This document shows, piece by piece, positions 8,989-17,395 of a DNA stretch of 64,000 nucleotides. The notes below the pieces were generated by a model. The model saw only the letters and a program-made list of their open reading frames with translations, had not been told where the DNA came from and searched no databases. A program made the position numbers and the translations under genes. The stretch's first letter is position 1. Each line of letters begins with the position of its first letter. Origin of the DNA: Bradyrhizobium ivorense (lineage in GTDB: Bacteria; Pseudomonadota; Alphaproteobacteria; Rhizobiales; Xanthobacteraceae); assembly GCF_900696085.1 (NCBI RefSeq), contig NZ_CAADFC020000004.1, positions 1,433,501 through 1,497,500 of the forward strand, given 5' to 3'.

Positions 8989-9501
8989 TCAGTTGGACGG
9001 CCGGGACGCAACGGCCCCCGACGTCGTGGCCTCCCGGCTGAGCGAGCCGGCCTGGGTCATCGTCGCCTTGAAGTAGTTCTCGCCGTCGCCGAGGGTGATG
9101 CGACGCTGGCAGACCGGCATGCAGCTGTAGGTCTCGCGATCGATGCCGCGATAGACCGTGACGAGTTGGTCGGAAGGTGGGCCTTCGACCTGGATCTGGC
9201 GATCCACCAGTACCTGGCCGGTGCGGTCGAGCGCGATGAAGTTGGTGGCGCCGTAGCCCTTGCCGGTGACGACGACGACCCCGCCGTTCTGCAAGGTCAC
9301 GTCGGCGATCAGGGGGTTGCCGACCACGATCGTGGCGATCCCCGAGGGCAGCTTGACGAGCTTGGCCTGATCGACATTGACCGCGATCCTGTCGGGATCC
9401 GGCGCAGCCGTAGAGATGGCAGGCCACAGCAGCACGGCTGCGGCGAGCGAGATGAATCCAATGCGCGCGACGGCGCGAATACGCTGGGTCTGAAACGACA
9501 T
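8989..9501 (-). CDS. orphan pilus-secretin N-domain protein (CpaC N-terminal-like)
   Basis: 170 residues: a signal peptide (about 1-33, ending ISTAA), then a domain resembling the N-terminal pilus domain of CpaC/RcpA secretins (VDQAKLVKLPSGIATIVVGNPLIADVTL, shared in character with CpaC's SLGVGKSLVIDLPRDIKDVLVADPKIA). There is no secretin barrel. The C-terminal third contains SCMPVCQRR, a possible disulfide. Reading the minus strand it comes first, before the two TadE-like genes. A periplasmic accessory role in Tad pilus biogenesis is inferred from family and position. Confidence 0.7.
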   Translation of the reverse strand: MSFQTQRIRAVARIGFISLAAAVLLWPAISTAAPDPDRIAVNVDQAKLVKLPSGIATIVVGNPLIADVTLQNGGVVVVTGKGYGATNFIALDRTGQVLVDRQIQVEGPPSDQLVTVYRGIDRETYSCMPVCQRRITLGDGENYFKATMTQAGSLSREATTSGAVASRPSN

Positions 9502-9701
9502 ACTCTACCCCGGGACGTTGACAAGCCGGCAAAAGCGATACGCAGCGGACCGGCGCCCGACGCAGGCGAATCTGACGGCAATTCATTTAAGAAGAGCAAA
9601 AATCGCCCGCCGAATTGCGCGCATGTCGAGACTTCGGCGACGGATCGGCCAGCGCCCTACCCCATCGCTTTGCGCCGATGGGCTGACGCGCCGATCGCGC
9701 C

Positions 9702-10748
9702 TCAGGCGGTCGCGACGCCCCGGCTGCGGCCGAGATCCGCAGCCAGCTGATGACCCAGCCGGTTGAAGCGCCGCTCGATCATGGGCTCGATGATGAAATA
9801 GCTCAACGCCAGCGAGGCTCCTGCCACCAGCATTGTCAGCAGCAGAATATCGACATGCAGCCACGCCGCGATCGCCGGCACCACCGGGAAATGCACCAGA
9901 TAGATCGCATAGGAGTGACGTCCGAGCAGGCCCAGCACCGAATTCGCAACGCTGCCCTTGAGCAGGACGTAGGCCATCGCCCCGAGCAGCGCGACCTGCG
10001 CGCCCCAAGCCGAGGTCAGGCACGCCCCGGCCAACAGCAACGCGCCGAGCCGGGGCCGATTGCCGCGCTCGACGATATCGTAAAACAGGAGGCCGAGACC
10101 GAAGCAGATCACCTGGCGGGGCAACCAGCAGAAGTAGAAGCCCTCGGCGAGATAGGCCTGCTGCGGTGGCAATGACGCGGCAAGGTGCGGGACCAGATAG
10201 AACTTCGCCAGCGCGCCGGCCGCCACACTCGTTGCGGCAATCAGGGCATAGCAGGCCACCGGACCGTTCGGCTGCCTGAACAGCCGAATGATCAGCGGAA
10301 ACAGCAGATAGAACTGCATCTCGACGCCGATGCTCCAGCCTCCCGGGACCACCGAGTTGAACGCGGTCAGGCTGAACAGATGCAGGAACAGCGCGGTCAG
10401 GACGACATCCGGGGCACCGAGGCCCTCGGGAGCCCATTGCTTGACGCCTTCGCCCCTGGTGATCACGAGATAGAACACGATCGCGATCCAGAACAGCGGC
10501 ACGATCCGGAACGCGCGGCGCAGATAGAACGAGCCCGCGGCCGCGAGATCGGTCCTGCCGCCATAGGTCAGCATCATCGTATAGCCGCTGACGATGAAGA
10601 ACAGCTGCACCCCGAGCTGACCGTAGTCATAGGTGAAGGCGAGAAACCCCGGAATGAAGCTCGTCGCATGGTTGGCGCAGTGCGAGGCCACCACCATCAG
10701 GATGGCAATGCCGCGCAACAGATCCAGCGATTGATTGCGCGTCGTCAT
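9702..10748 (-). CDS. acyltransferase-3 family membrane protein (OafA/YrhL-like)
   Basis: Integral membrane O-acyltransferase of 348 residues, expected to transfer acetyl or other acyl groups to an envelope glycan. It has the family's N-terminal motif LDLLRGIAILMVVASH with conserved Arg (12) and His (23), then LGVQLFFIVSGYTMM, and about ten hydrophobic helices. There is no fused SGNH domain. The substrate is not apparent from sequence. It precedes a short palindromic stretch at 9661-9682 and is preceded 24 bases upstream by the membrane-protein gene, so the two may be co-transcribed. Confidence 0.85.
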   Translation of the reverse strand: MTTRNQSLDLLRGIAILMVVASHCANHATSFIPGFLAFTYDYGQLGVQLFFIVSGYTMMLTYGGRTDLAAAGSFYLRRAFRIVPLFWIAIVFYLVITRGEGVKQWAPEGLGAPDVVLTALFLHLFSLTAFNSVVPGGWSIGVEMQFYLLFPLIIRLFRQPNGPVACYALIAATSVAAGALAKFYLVPHLAASLPPQQAYLAEGFYFCWLPRQVICFGLGLLFYDIVERGNRPRLGALLLAGACLTSAWGAQVALLGAMAYVLLKGSVANSVLGLLGRHSYAIYLVHFPVVPAIAAWLHVDILLLTMLVAGASLALSYFIIEPMIERRFNRLGHQLAADLGRSRGVATA

Positions 10749-10772
10749 GGCGGCGTGGCTCCGCCCTGGGGC

Positions 10773-12230
10773 TCAATTGGCGCTACGCACATGGATCACC
10801 ACCCGCTCGTCGGCATAGAGGCGCTGCCAGCCGCCGATGCGGTCGAGCAATTTGACGGCAGGCGTGGTCGGCTCGAGCATCACCGCGTCGATGTCGTAGG
10901 TCTTGAGCAGGTCGAGAAAGCCGTCGACGTCCTTGAGCTGCAGCGCGCGGTAATAGTCCATCTCGAATTTCTCGCCGTAGAGTTCGGCGCGGCCGTCGAC
11001 GAACACCGGCACCTGCCGCCAGATCAGGTAGCCGCCGAACTGCAGATCGTGCAGCACTCGCCTGGCGTTGTGCGCCTTCAGCGCATCGACCGCGGCGGCC
11101 GGCGAATGCACGGCCGGCGGCGCGACATCCCCGCGCGCCGCAACCGCCACGGTGGTGACGCAGAGCCCCGCGACCAGCAGCGCCGCCGGAGCGGCCTTCA
11201 GCCGGACGGCAGCCGCCGCGCGCAGGCCGAACTGCGACGCCACCGGCGTGAGCACGGCGAGCGGCAGCAGCAGGGCGAACAGATCGATATTCCGGACATG
11301 GGACAGCGCCATGTGCAGCAGGCCGAGCACCAAGACAATCCGCACCGGCGGCAACCGCACCCCGCAGAACAGCGCGCCGCCGATCAGGCCTAGCAGGATC
11401 GCCTCGAACATGCCGAGGTGGCTGAAGTCGACCGACATCCACTCTGCGATGAGATGCAAGAGCTCACCGAGGCTGAGAATCTTCAGCGCGGCCTGGATCG
11501 AGCCCCAGCCGTAGGGTGTCACGCAGCATGCGGCGAGCGCGCCGATGCCGAACGCCGTCCAGCGCAGCGCCAGCGACATCCGCTGTGCCGGGGCGGCATT
11601 CCACATCGCATCGAGCGCGAAGGCGCCGAGCAGCACCAGACCGAACAGAAAGCCACCATGCAGATTGGCCCACAGCGCGAGCAATGGCAGCAGCCAGAAC
11701 GACGGCGCCTCGCGACGCTCGCTGGCGACCATCAGGCTGTTCGCCCACAGCAGCGTGATCGGCAGCACCAGCACGTGCGGGCGGGCCAGCAGGTGCCCGC
11801 ATGTCAGCATGAATGCTGCCAGCGTCACGACGCAGGCATAGGTCGCCGGCATCGCGCGGCAGAGGATGGCGGCGAGCAGCGCGAAGGCGGCGGCGGCGCA
11901 AGCCGCGGTCAGCACCACGGGCCCGCTCCAGCCGGCGAGATCATAGGCTTTCGCGAACACGAGCTGCGCCAGCCAGGACGACGACACCCACGGCTCGCCC
12001 GCCTTGGTGAACGAGTAGATGTCGACCGACGGCAGCGCGCCGTGATCGAGGATCCAGCGGCCGACGGTGATCTGCCAGTAGGTGTCGGGATCGCCGAGCA
12101 GCCTGACGCCGACGATCAGCAGCAGGGCGTAGACGCCACAGGCGATCCAGAACCAGGCGGGGACCGCGGCAAACGCCGAGGTCCGCTCGCGTGGAATGAT
12201 GGCGACCTCAGCACTCATCTCAGCGCTCAT
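10773..12230 (-). CDS. uncharacterised polytopic membrane protein, possibly GT-C glycosyltransferase-like
   Basis: 485 residues with roughly ten predicted membrane helices and a soluble C-terminal domain of about 110 residues (from about 375; GGYLIWRQVPVFVDGRAELY). The first extracytoplasmic loop carries an acidic motif DPDTYW (47-52) followed by VGRWILDHGALPSVDIYSFT. This layout recalls the catalytic first loop of GT-C glycosyltransferases, but that is inference; I do not recognise a named family. It ends 24 bases before the acyltransferase gene and starts 24 bases after the hydroxylase stop. Together they suggest an envelope-modification operon. Confidence 0.6.
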   Translation of the reverse strand: MSAEMSAEVAIIPRERTSAFAAVPAWFWIACGVYALLLIVGVRLLGDPDTYWQITVGRWILDHGALPSVDIYSFTKAGEPWVSSSWLAQLVFAKAYDLAGWSGPVVLTAACAAAAFALLAAILCRAMPATYACVVTLAAFMLTCGHLLARPHVLVLPITLLWANSLMVASERREAPSFWLLPLLALWANLHGGFLFGLVLLGAFALDAMWNAAPAQRMSLALRWTAFGIGALAACCVTPYGWGSIQAALKILSLGELLHLIAEWMSVDFSHLGMFEAILLGLIGGALFCGVRLPPVRIVLVLGLLHMALSHVRNIDLFALLLPLAVLTPVASQFGLRAAAAVRLKAAPAALLVAGLCVTTVAVAARGDVAPPAVHSPAAAVDALKAHNARRVLHDLQFGGYLIWRQVPVFVDGRAELYGEKFEMDYYRALQLKDVDGFLDLLKTYDIDAVMLEPTTPAVKLLDRIGGWQRLYADERVVIHVRSAN

Positions 12231-12254
12231 GGCGTCACGGGCCGAACGACGATG

Positions 12255-13112
12255 TCATTGCCTGAACGGATACGCCAGCTGTCCGCCGATTTCGTGCGGC
12301 ACGCCCTGCTCGGCGTCGACGCCGTAATCGTCGGGCAGCTTGCCTTCCGGCATGCGGAACGTTCCGAACAGGATATCCCAGAGCGGGAAGGTGCCGGCGA
12401 AGTTGGTGTCGCCGCCTTCCTCGAGCGCGGTGTGATGCCAGCGATGGAACACCGGAGTCGCGATCACGTATTTGAACGGGCCGAGCGTCCAGTTCAGATT
12501 GGCGTGCACGAACGCCGAGTGGAAGGTGTTGAACGGACCGACCCACACCATGATGTTGGGCGAGATGCCGGCCATCAGCAGGATCACGTCGACGGTGATG
12601 GTGCCGATCAACAGGTTGACGGGATGGAAGCGCGCCGCCGAAATCCATTCGAGGTCTTCGGATGAATGATGGATGGCGTGATACTTCCAGAAGCCGCCGC
12701 CGTGAAACATCCGGTGCAGCCAGTACAGCATGAAGTCGGCGGCGACGACGAAGATGATCGCCTGGAGCCAGAGCGGAAGCTCGGACAGCGGACCGTGCCC
12801 GTTTTCGTAGAACGCGATGAGGTCGTCGGCGCCGTGGACGTTGAAGACCGCGGCCGCGCCCACCACCAGCAGCCCGATGCGGAACACGCGGGAGAACACC
12901 GGCACGAAGAACCAGTAGCACATGTCGGTGACGAGCTCGCGCTTGCGCCACCAGGGCTTGCCGGGATTGCAGGCCCAGAAGTGAGTCAGCACCGCGAAGA
13001 TGACCGCCAGCACGATCGTGATCGGCACCACCCTCGCCAGCGTCTGGCCCATCATCTCGGCGACTTCAAACGGCAAGCTGGACATCACGGCCTCGTTCTG
13101 CAGAAGGCCCAT
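12255..13112 (-). CDS. sterol desaturase / fatty acid hydroxylase family protein
   Basis: Membrane di-iron oxygenase of about 285 residues. The histidine clusters are complete: HRMFH (HxxxH), HAIHH (HxxHH) and HRWHH near the third membrane pair. Such enzymes hydroxylate or desaturate lipids, including sterols, fatty acids or hopanoid-linked substrates; the actual substrate cannot be read from sequence. ATG 13112 is used, but ATG 13085 (MSSLPFEVAEMM) has a GAGG 5 bases upstream and may be the true start. It heads the minus-strand trio with the membrane protein and acyltransferase. Confidence 0.82.
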   Translation of the reverse strand: MGLLQNEAVMSSLPFEVAEMMGQTLARVVPITIVLAVIFAVLTHFWACNPGKPWWRKRELVTDMCYWFFVPVFSRVFRIGLLVVGAAAVFNVHGADDLIAFYENGHGPLSELPLWLQAIIFVVAADFMLYWLHRMFHGGGFWKYHAIHHSSEDLEWISAARFHPVNLLIGTITVDVILLMAGISPNIMVWVGPFNTFHSAFVHANLNWTLGPFKYVIATPVFHRWHHTALEEGGDTNFAGTFPLWDILFGTFRMPEGKLPDDYGVDAEQGVPHEIGGQLAYPFRQ

Positions 13113-13366
13113 GGGTAAAGGCTCGCGCTTAAGGAGCTGTGAACGCCGCAGCAAGCCGTTGGGCCGCAGCAACAATCTGCAATTTTAGCAAGCCGTTTAA
13201 TGCCAAATTTACTGTGCGTAACAACAGCAGGTTCCGCCGCAGTTTCTGCAATCAAATTAACTGCGCCGAAATCGTCGAACCCTACGGTGCGGCAATGGTC
13301 ACGGTGCTGAGAACGCCGGCCAGACCAAACCTAGTTCGACCAGCCACGTGTACATAGGAGTGATTG

Positions 13367-13531
13367 ATGAAGAACCTCGTTTCGCGTTTCGTGAAGGACG
13401 AATCCGGCGCGACCGCTATCGAGTATGGCCTGATTGCGACCGGCATTGCGATCGCGATCATTGCCGCGGTCAACGGCGTCGGCTCCAAGCTGTCCGGCAC
13501 CTTCAACTCGATCTCGGGCTCGCTGAAGTAA
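13367..13531 (+). CDS. Flp-type type IVb pilin
   Basis: 54-residue pilin, the main structural subunit of the Tad pilus. The sequence is a short basic leader (MKNLVSRFVKDESG), then a cleavage point after Gly14 followed by ATAIEYGLIATGIAIAI with Glu +5 and Tyr +6, the Flp signature. It ends SISGSLK. TAGGAG 7 bases upstream of ATG 13367 is a good ribosome-binding site. It is too short to be caught by common ORF-length cut-offs, and the longer open frame across it is a shadow. It stands first in the cpa/tad gene series and is followed by a strong hairpin. Confidence 0.93.
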   Translation: MKNLVSRFVKDESGATAIEYGLIATGIAIAIIAAVNGVGSKLSGTFNSISGSLK

Positions 13532-13554
13532 GCCGTCTCCGGCACCTCGGCATT

Positions 13555-13589
13555 CAAAGGTCCCGGCGTGGCCGGGACCTTTGCTATTT
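13555..13589 (+). terminator. hairpin terminator between flp and cpaA
   Basis: Perfect 13-bp stem CAAAGGTCCCGGC (13555-13567) with GCCGGGACCTTTG (13571-13583), 3-base loop, followed by CTATTTAT. It lies 24 bases after the pilin stop. Its position would let pilin mRNA exceed that of the assembly genes by partial termination or 3' stabilisation. Confidence 0.75.
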
Positions 13590-13703
13590 ATCGGACCCGG
13601 CCGGCATGCCTGGCTGAAAGGCGCGGCCGGTCCTTTCCCGATTGTTCACCATTGGCCGCTAGCGTCGGGTCACGACCTCGCTCCAGCTTGACGGCGTTCG
13701 CCC

Positions 13704-14228
13704 ATGATTATCGATATCGCACGCTTGATGCTGTTTCCGGCCCTGATGGCATTCGCGGCGGCGAGCGACTTGCTGACGATGACGATCCCGAACCGGGTCG
13801 CGCTGGGCCTGTTGGCCGGCTTCTTCATTCTGGCGCCGCTGAGCGGGATGGGCGCCTACGACATCCTCAGCCATGCCGGCGCCGGCGCACTGGTGCTGGT
13901 GGTGGCGTTCGGCATGTTTGCCATGCGATGGGTCGGTGGCGGCGACGCCAAGGTGGCGGCGGCGGCCGGCCTCTGGCTGGGGTTCGACCACCTGCTCGCC
14001 TTTCTGGTGTTTGCGTCGCTGTTCGGCGGCGCGCTGACCGTGCTGCTGCTGCAGGTCAGGCAATGGCCGCTGCCCTACCCGCTGGCGTCGCAGGCCTGGA
14101 TCGCCCGGCTCCACGACAAGCAGGCCGGCGTCCCCTACGGCATTGCGCTCGCGCTCGGCGCGCTGCTGGTCTATCCGGAGACGGACTGGATTAAGGCGCT
14201 GGACCTCGCGCACTTTGCCATGCGCTGA
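13704..14228 (+). CDS. cpaA: prepilin peptidase CpaA/TadV
   Basis: Membrane aspartyl protease of 174 residues that cleaves the Flp and pseudopilin leaders. The two catalytic aspartates fit the family: Asp22 in AASDLLTMTIPN and Asp81 in GGGDAKV (GxGD type). Hydrophobic helices fill the rest. It lacks the N-methyltransferase domain of PilD-type enzymes, as usual for TadV/CpaA. It follows the pilin by 172 bases and precedes cpaB by 126. Confidence 0.92.
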   Translation: MIIDIARLMLFPALMAFAAASDLLTMTIPNRVALGLLAGFFILAPLSGMGAYDILSHAGAGALVLVVAFGMFAMRWVGGGDAKVAAAAGLWLGFDHLLAFLVFASLFGGALTVLLLQVRQWPLPYPLASQAWIARLHDKQAGVPYGIALALGALLVYPETDWIKALDLAHFAMR

Positions 14229-14354
14229 AAGCAACGGGTAACCGCTCGTTAAGGCGATTTAGATACGCCTCATTAACCATGCTTTGACGAATAGCTGGTC
14301 AACTCCCATCACGGCGGCGGCGGCGTCGCGGCGTCATGTGGAAAGTGAAGCGTA

Positions 14355-15149
14355 ATGAATACGGCCCGCATTCTGGTCCTCGCTATTGCAGGCTGCGCCG
14401 GCCTCGCGGCGCTCTATCTCGCGAGCGGCAGCGACAACAAGCCGGAGCCCGCGCCCCCGGTCGCGCAGCTGCCGACGGTCGACGTCCTGGTCGCACGCAC
14501 CGACATCGGCCTCGGCGCCACGGTGAAAGCCGAGGATCTGCAGTGGCAGACCTGGCCGGCCGCCACCGCCAGCACCAGCTTCCTGCGCAGGGACACCAAC
14601 GCCGAGGCCATCAAAGACGTCACCGGCTCGATCGTCCGCGCCCCGTTCATCCAGGGCGAGCCGATCCGCGAGCAGAAGCTCGTCAAATCCGACGGCGGCG
14701 GCTTCATGGCGGCGATCCTGCCGAGCGGCATGCGCGCGGTATCGACCGAGATTTCACCCGAGACCGGCGCCGGCGGCTTCATCCTGCCGAACGACAAGGT
14801 CGACGTCCTGCTGTCCAAGCGCGACAAGAATCCCGACCGCAACGGCGCCGATATCATCAGGACCGAGGTCATCCTGACCAATGTCCGCGTGCTGGCGATC
14901 GACCAGGCGCCCAAGGAAAAGGACGGCTCCAACACGGTGGTCGGCAAGACGGTGACGCTCGAGCTGAAGCCCGAGCAGACCGAAACGCTGGCTCGCTCGC
15001 GCCAGAGCGGCGTGCTGTCGCTGGCGCTGCGCAGCATCGCCGACGCCAATGTGGTCGATGCCCCCACCGAAGACGACAACAATAGACGCGGCGAGACGGT
15101 CAACGTCATCCGCTACGGCGTCGCCAGCCAGGCGACAATGCAGAAGTGA
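14355..15149 (+). CDS. cpaB: Flp pilus assembly protein CpaB/RcpC
   Basis: 264-residue inner-membrane/periplasmic protein. An N-terminal anchor (ILVLAIAGCAGLAALYLA) is followed by a SAF domain (VDVLVARTDIGLGATVKAED, about residues 41-60) typical of CpaB/RcpC, then the RcpC region (ILPSGMRAVSTEIS). It is thought to stabilise the outer-membrane secretin during Tad pilus assembly. The cpaC reading frame begins at or within 3 bases of its stop codon. Confidence 0.92.
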   Translation: MNTARILVLAIAGCAGLAALYLASGSDNKPEPAPPVAQLPTVDVLVARTDIGLGATVKAEDLQWQTWPAATASTSFLRRDTNAEAIKDVTGSIVRAPFIQGEPIREQKLVKSDGGGFMAAILPSGMRAVSTEISPETGAGGFILPNDKVDVLLSKRDKNPDRNGADIIRTEVILTNVRVLAIDQAPKEKDGSNTVVGKTVTLELKPEQTETLARSRQSGVLSLALRSIADANVVDAPTEDDNNRRGETVNVIRYGVASQATMQK

Positions 15150-15151
15150 CG

Positions 15152-16633
15152 ATGAGGGCACACGAGATGAAGTGCGGGGCAACACCACGGACGATGCGGA
15201 CCTTGCTGGTCCGCGCCCTGTCGTTTTCGGCCGTCGCGGCGCTCACCCTCAACCCGGCATTGACCCCGGTGCTGGCGGGCGATTACCGCGCCGCCGCGCC
15301 TGCCGCGGCCGACGGCCAGATGAACGCCCGCTTCCTGTCGCTCGGCGTCGGCAAGTCGCTGGTGATCGACCTGCCGCGCGACATCAAGGACGTGCTGGTC
15401 GCCGATCCCAAGATCGCCAACGCGGTGGTCCGCTCGGCGCAGCGCGCCTACATCATCGGCGCGACGGTCGGCCAGACCAACATCGTGTTCTTCGACGCCG
15501 CCGGGCAGCAGATCGCGGCCTATGACATCGCGGTCAAGCGCGACCTCAACGGCGTGCGCGCGGCGCTGCGCCAGGCGCTGCCGAATTCCGACATCCAGAT
15601 CGAGGGCGTCGGCGACGGCGTCATGCTGAGCGGCTCCGCGGCGACCCCGATCGAGGCGCAGCAGGCCGCCGATATCGCGACGCGGCTGGTCGGCGGCGCC
15701 GAAAAAGTCGTGAACTCGATCACGGTTCGCGGCCGCGACCAGGTGATGCTGAAGGTGACCGTCGCGGAAGTCTCGCGCAGACTGATCAAGCAGCTCGGCA
15801 TCGACCTCACCGCCAACCTCAACTACGGCACGGCGGTGGTGAAGTTCGCCAACAGCAACCCGTTTACGGCAAACAACGCGCCGCTGGTGCCCACCAACGC
15901 CATCACCACCTCGTTCGGGTCCGCCCCGTCGGTGTCGGCGACGGTCCGCGCCATGGAAAGCGCCGGCGTCGTCCGCACGCTCGCCGAACCGAACCTGACG
16001 GCGATCTCCGGCGAATCGGCCACCTTCATCTCGGGCGGTGAATTTCCGATTCCGACCGGCGTGACCTGCCAGACCACGACGAGCGGCGCCATCGGGCAGT
16101 GCGTCCAGACGGTCAGCTTCAAGAAATTCGGTATCTCGCTCAACTTCACGCCCGTCGTGCTGACCGAGGGACGGATCAGCCTGCGGGTGATGACGGAAGT
16201 CTCGGAAGTGTCGACCGAGAACTCGCTGACCGGCGGCCAGAACGGAACGACGATCCCCTCGATCAAGACCCGCCGCGCCGAGACCACGCTGGAGATTCCG
16301 TCGGGCGGCTCGATGGCGATGGCCGGCCTGATCCAGGACCAGACCAAGCAGGCCATCAACGGCCTGCCCGGGCTGGCGTCGCTGCCGGTGCTCGGAACGC
16401 TGTTCCGCAGCCGCGACTTCGTCAACAACCAGACTGAAATGATGGTGCTGGTGACGCCCTATATCGTCCGCGCCGTCGCCCAGAAGGACCTCTCGCGTCC
16501 GGATGACGGCTTCACCAACGCCTCCGACCCGCAGGCCGACCTGCTGGGCAGCATCAATCGCATCTACGGGGTGCCCGGTCGCACCGAGCCGGCCCGGAAC
16601 TACCGTGGCACTTACGGCTTCATCACCGACTGA
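15152..16633 (+). CDS. cpaC: Tad pilus secretin CpaC/RcpA
   Basis: Outer-membrane channel for the Flp pilus, about 493 residues. It has a signal peptide (ending near PVLAGDY), a pilus N-domain (SLGVGKSLVIDLPRDIKDV), a BON-like middle region (GVMLSGSAATPIEAQQAADIATRL) and the secretin domain (from about 240, including TLAEPNLTAISGESATFISGGEFPIP and LEIPSGGSMAMAGLIQ). Three starts are possible: GTG 15146 overlapping the cpaB stop, ATG 15152 (used) and ATG 15167 (MKCGATP). All leave the signal peptide intact. Confidence 0.94.
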   Translation: MRAHEMKCGATPRTMRTLLVRALSFSAVAALTLNPALTPVLAGDYRAAAPAAADGQMNARFLSLGVGKSLVIDLPRDIKDVLVADPKIANAVVRSAQRAYIIGATVGQTNIVFFDAAGQQIAAYDIAVKRDLNGVRAALRQALPNSDIQIEGVGDGVMLSGSAATPIEAQQAADIATRLVGGAEKVVNSITVRGRDQVMLKVTVAEVSRRLIKQLGIDLTANLNYGTAVVKFANSNPFTANNAPLVPTNAITTSFGSAPSVSATVRAMESAGVVRTLAEPNLTAISGESATFISGGEFPIPTGVTCQTTTSGAIGQCVQTVSFKKFGISLNFTPVVLTEGRISLRVMTEVSEVSTENSLTGGQNGTTIPSIKTRRAETTLEIPSGGSMAMAGLIQDQTKQAINGLPGLASLPVLGTLFRSRDFVNNQTEMMVLVTPYIVRAVAQKDLSRPDDGFTNASDPQADLLGSINRIYGVPGRTEPARNYRGTYGFITD

Positions 16634-16642
16634 GGCGGGGAC

Positions 16643-17395
16643 ATGACACAGACGACATCCACCACTTCAGCCGATCGCAAGCGCCCCCTCGCTCTCGCTG
16701 GCGCGCTGGTCGGGCTCGCCGTAGCGCTGGGCGCCTGCCAGCACAGCCCCGACAACAGTCTCGCTTACATCGATGCGCCGGCCGACTACCGCCAGCGTCA
16801 TCCGATCGCGGTCACCGAGACCGATCGTTCGGTCGTGGTATTCGTCGGCCGCAGCCGCGGCGGCCTGACCGCCGAGCAGCGCGCCCAGGTGATGGGTCTG
16901 GCGCGGGACTGGATGCGCGAGGGCACCGGTGCGGTGGCCGTCGACGTTCCCGCCGACACGGCGAATGCGCGCGCCGCCCAGGAATCGCTGCGCGAGATCC
17001 AGGCGATCTTCGCCGCCGCCGGCGTGCCGCCGCGCGGCATCCTGGTTCGCAAATATCGTCCCGACGATCCACGCCAGTTGCCGGCGATCCGGGTCAACTA
17101 TCCGAAGATGACGGCCACCGCCGGACCCTGCGGCATCTGGCCGGAGGATCTCGGCCCGTCGATCCACAACAAGTCCTACCTCGAGAACAAGCAGTACTAC
17201 AATTTCGGCTGCGCCAATCAACGCAACCTGGCGGCCATGGTCGAGGATCCGGCGGACCTCGTGCAGCCGCGGGCGGAGACCCCCGCCTACACGCCGCGTC
17301 GCAGCATCGCCTTCGACAAATATCGCAAGGGTGACAGCACCGCGACGACCTATTCCGAGGCCGAAAAGGCCAAACTCAGCGACACCGGCAAATGA
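16643..17395 (+). CDS. cpaD: Tad pilus lipoprotein CpaD
   Basis: 250 residues. The N-terminal hydrophobic segment ends in a lipobox (ALGAC, Cys at about 32), so the protein is probably an outer-membrane lipoprotein associated with the CpaC secretin. The CpaD-family region includes VVVFVGRSRGGLTAEQRAQV and a Cys-containing segment GPCGIWPEDLG and FGCANQRNLA. The tail (after about 205) is hydrophilic and low complexity. It begins 10 bases after cpaC and overlaps cpaE by 4 bases (ATGA). Confidence 0.92.
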   Translation: MTQTTSTTSADRKRPLALAGALVGLAVALGACQHSPDNSLAYIDAPADYRQRHPIAVTETDRSVVVFVGRSRGGLTAEQRAQVMGLARDWMREGTGAVAVDVPADTANARAAQESLREIQAIFAAAGVPPRGILVRKYRPDDPRQLPAIRVNYPKMTATAGPCGIWPEDLGPSIHNKSYLENKQYYNFGCANQRNLAAMVEDPADLVQPRAETPAYTPRRSIAFDKYRKGDSTATTYSEAEKAKLSDTGK

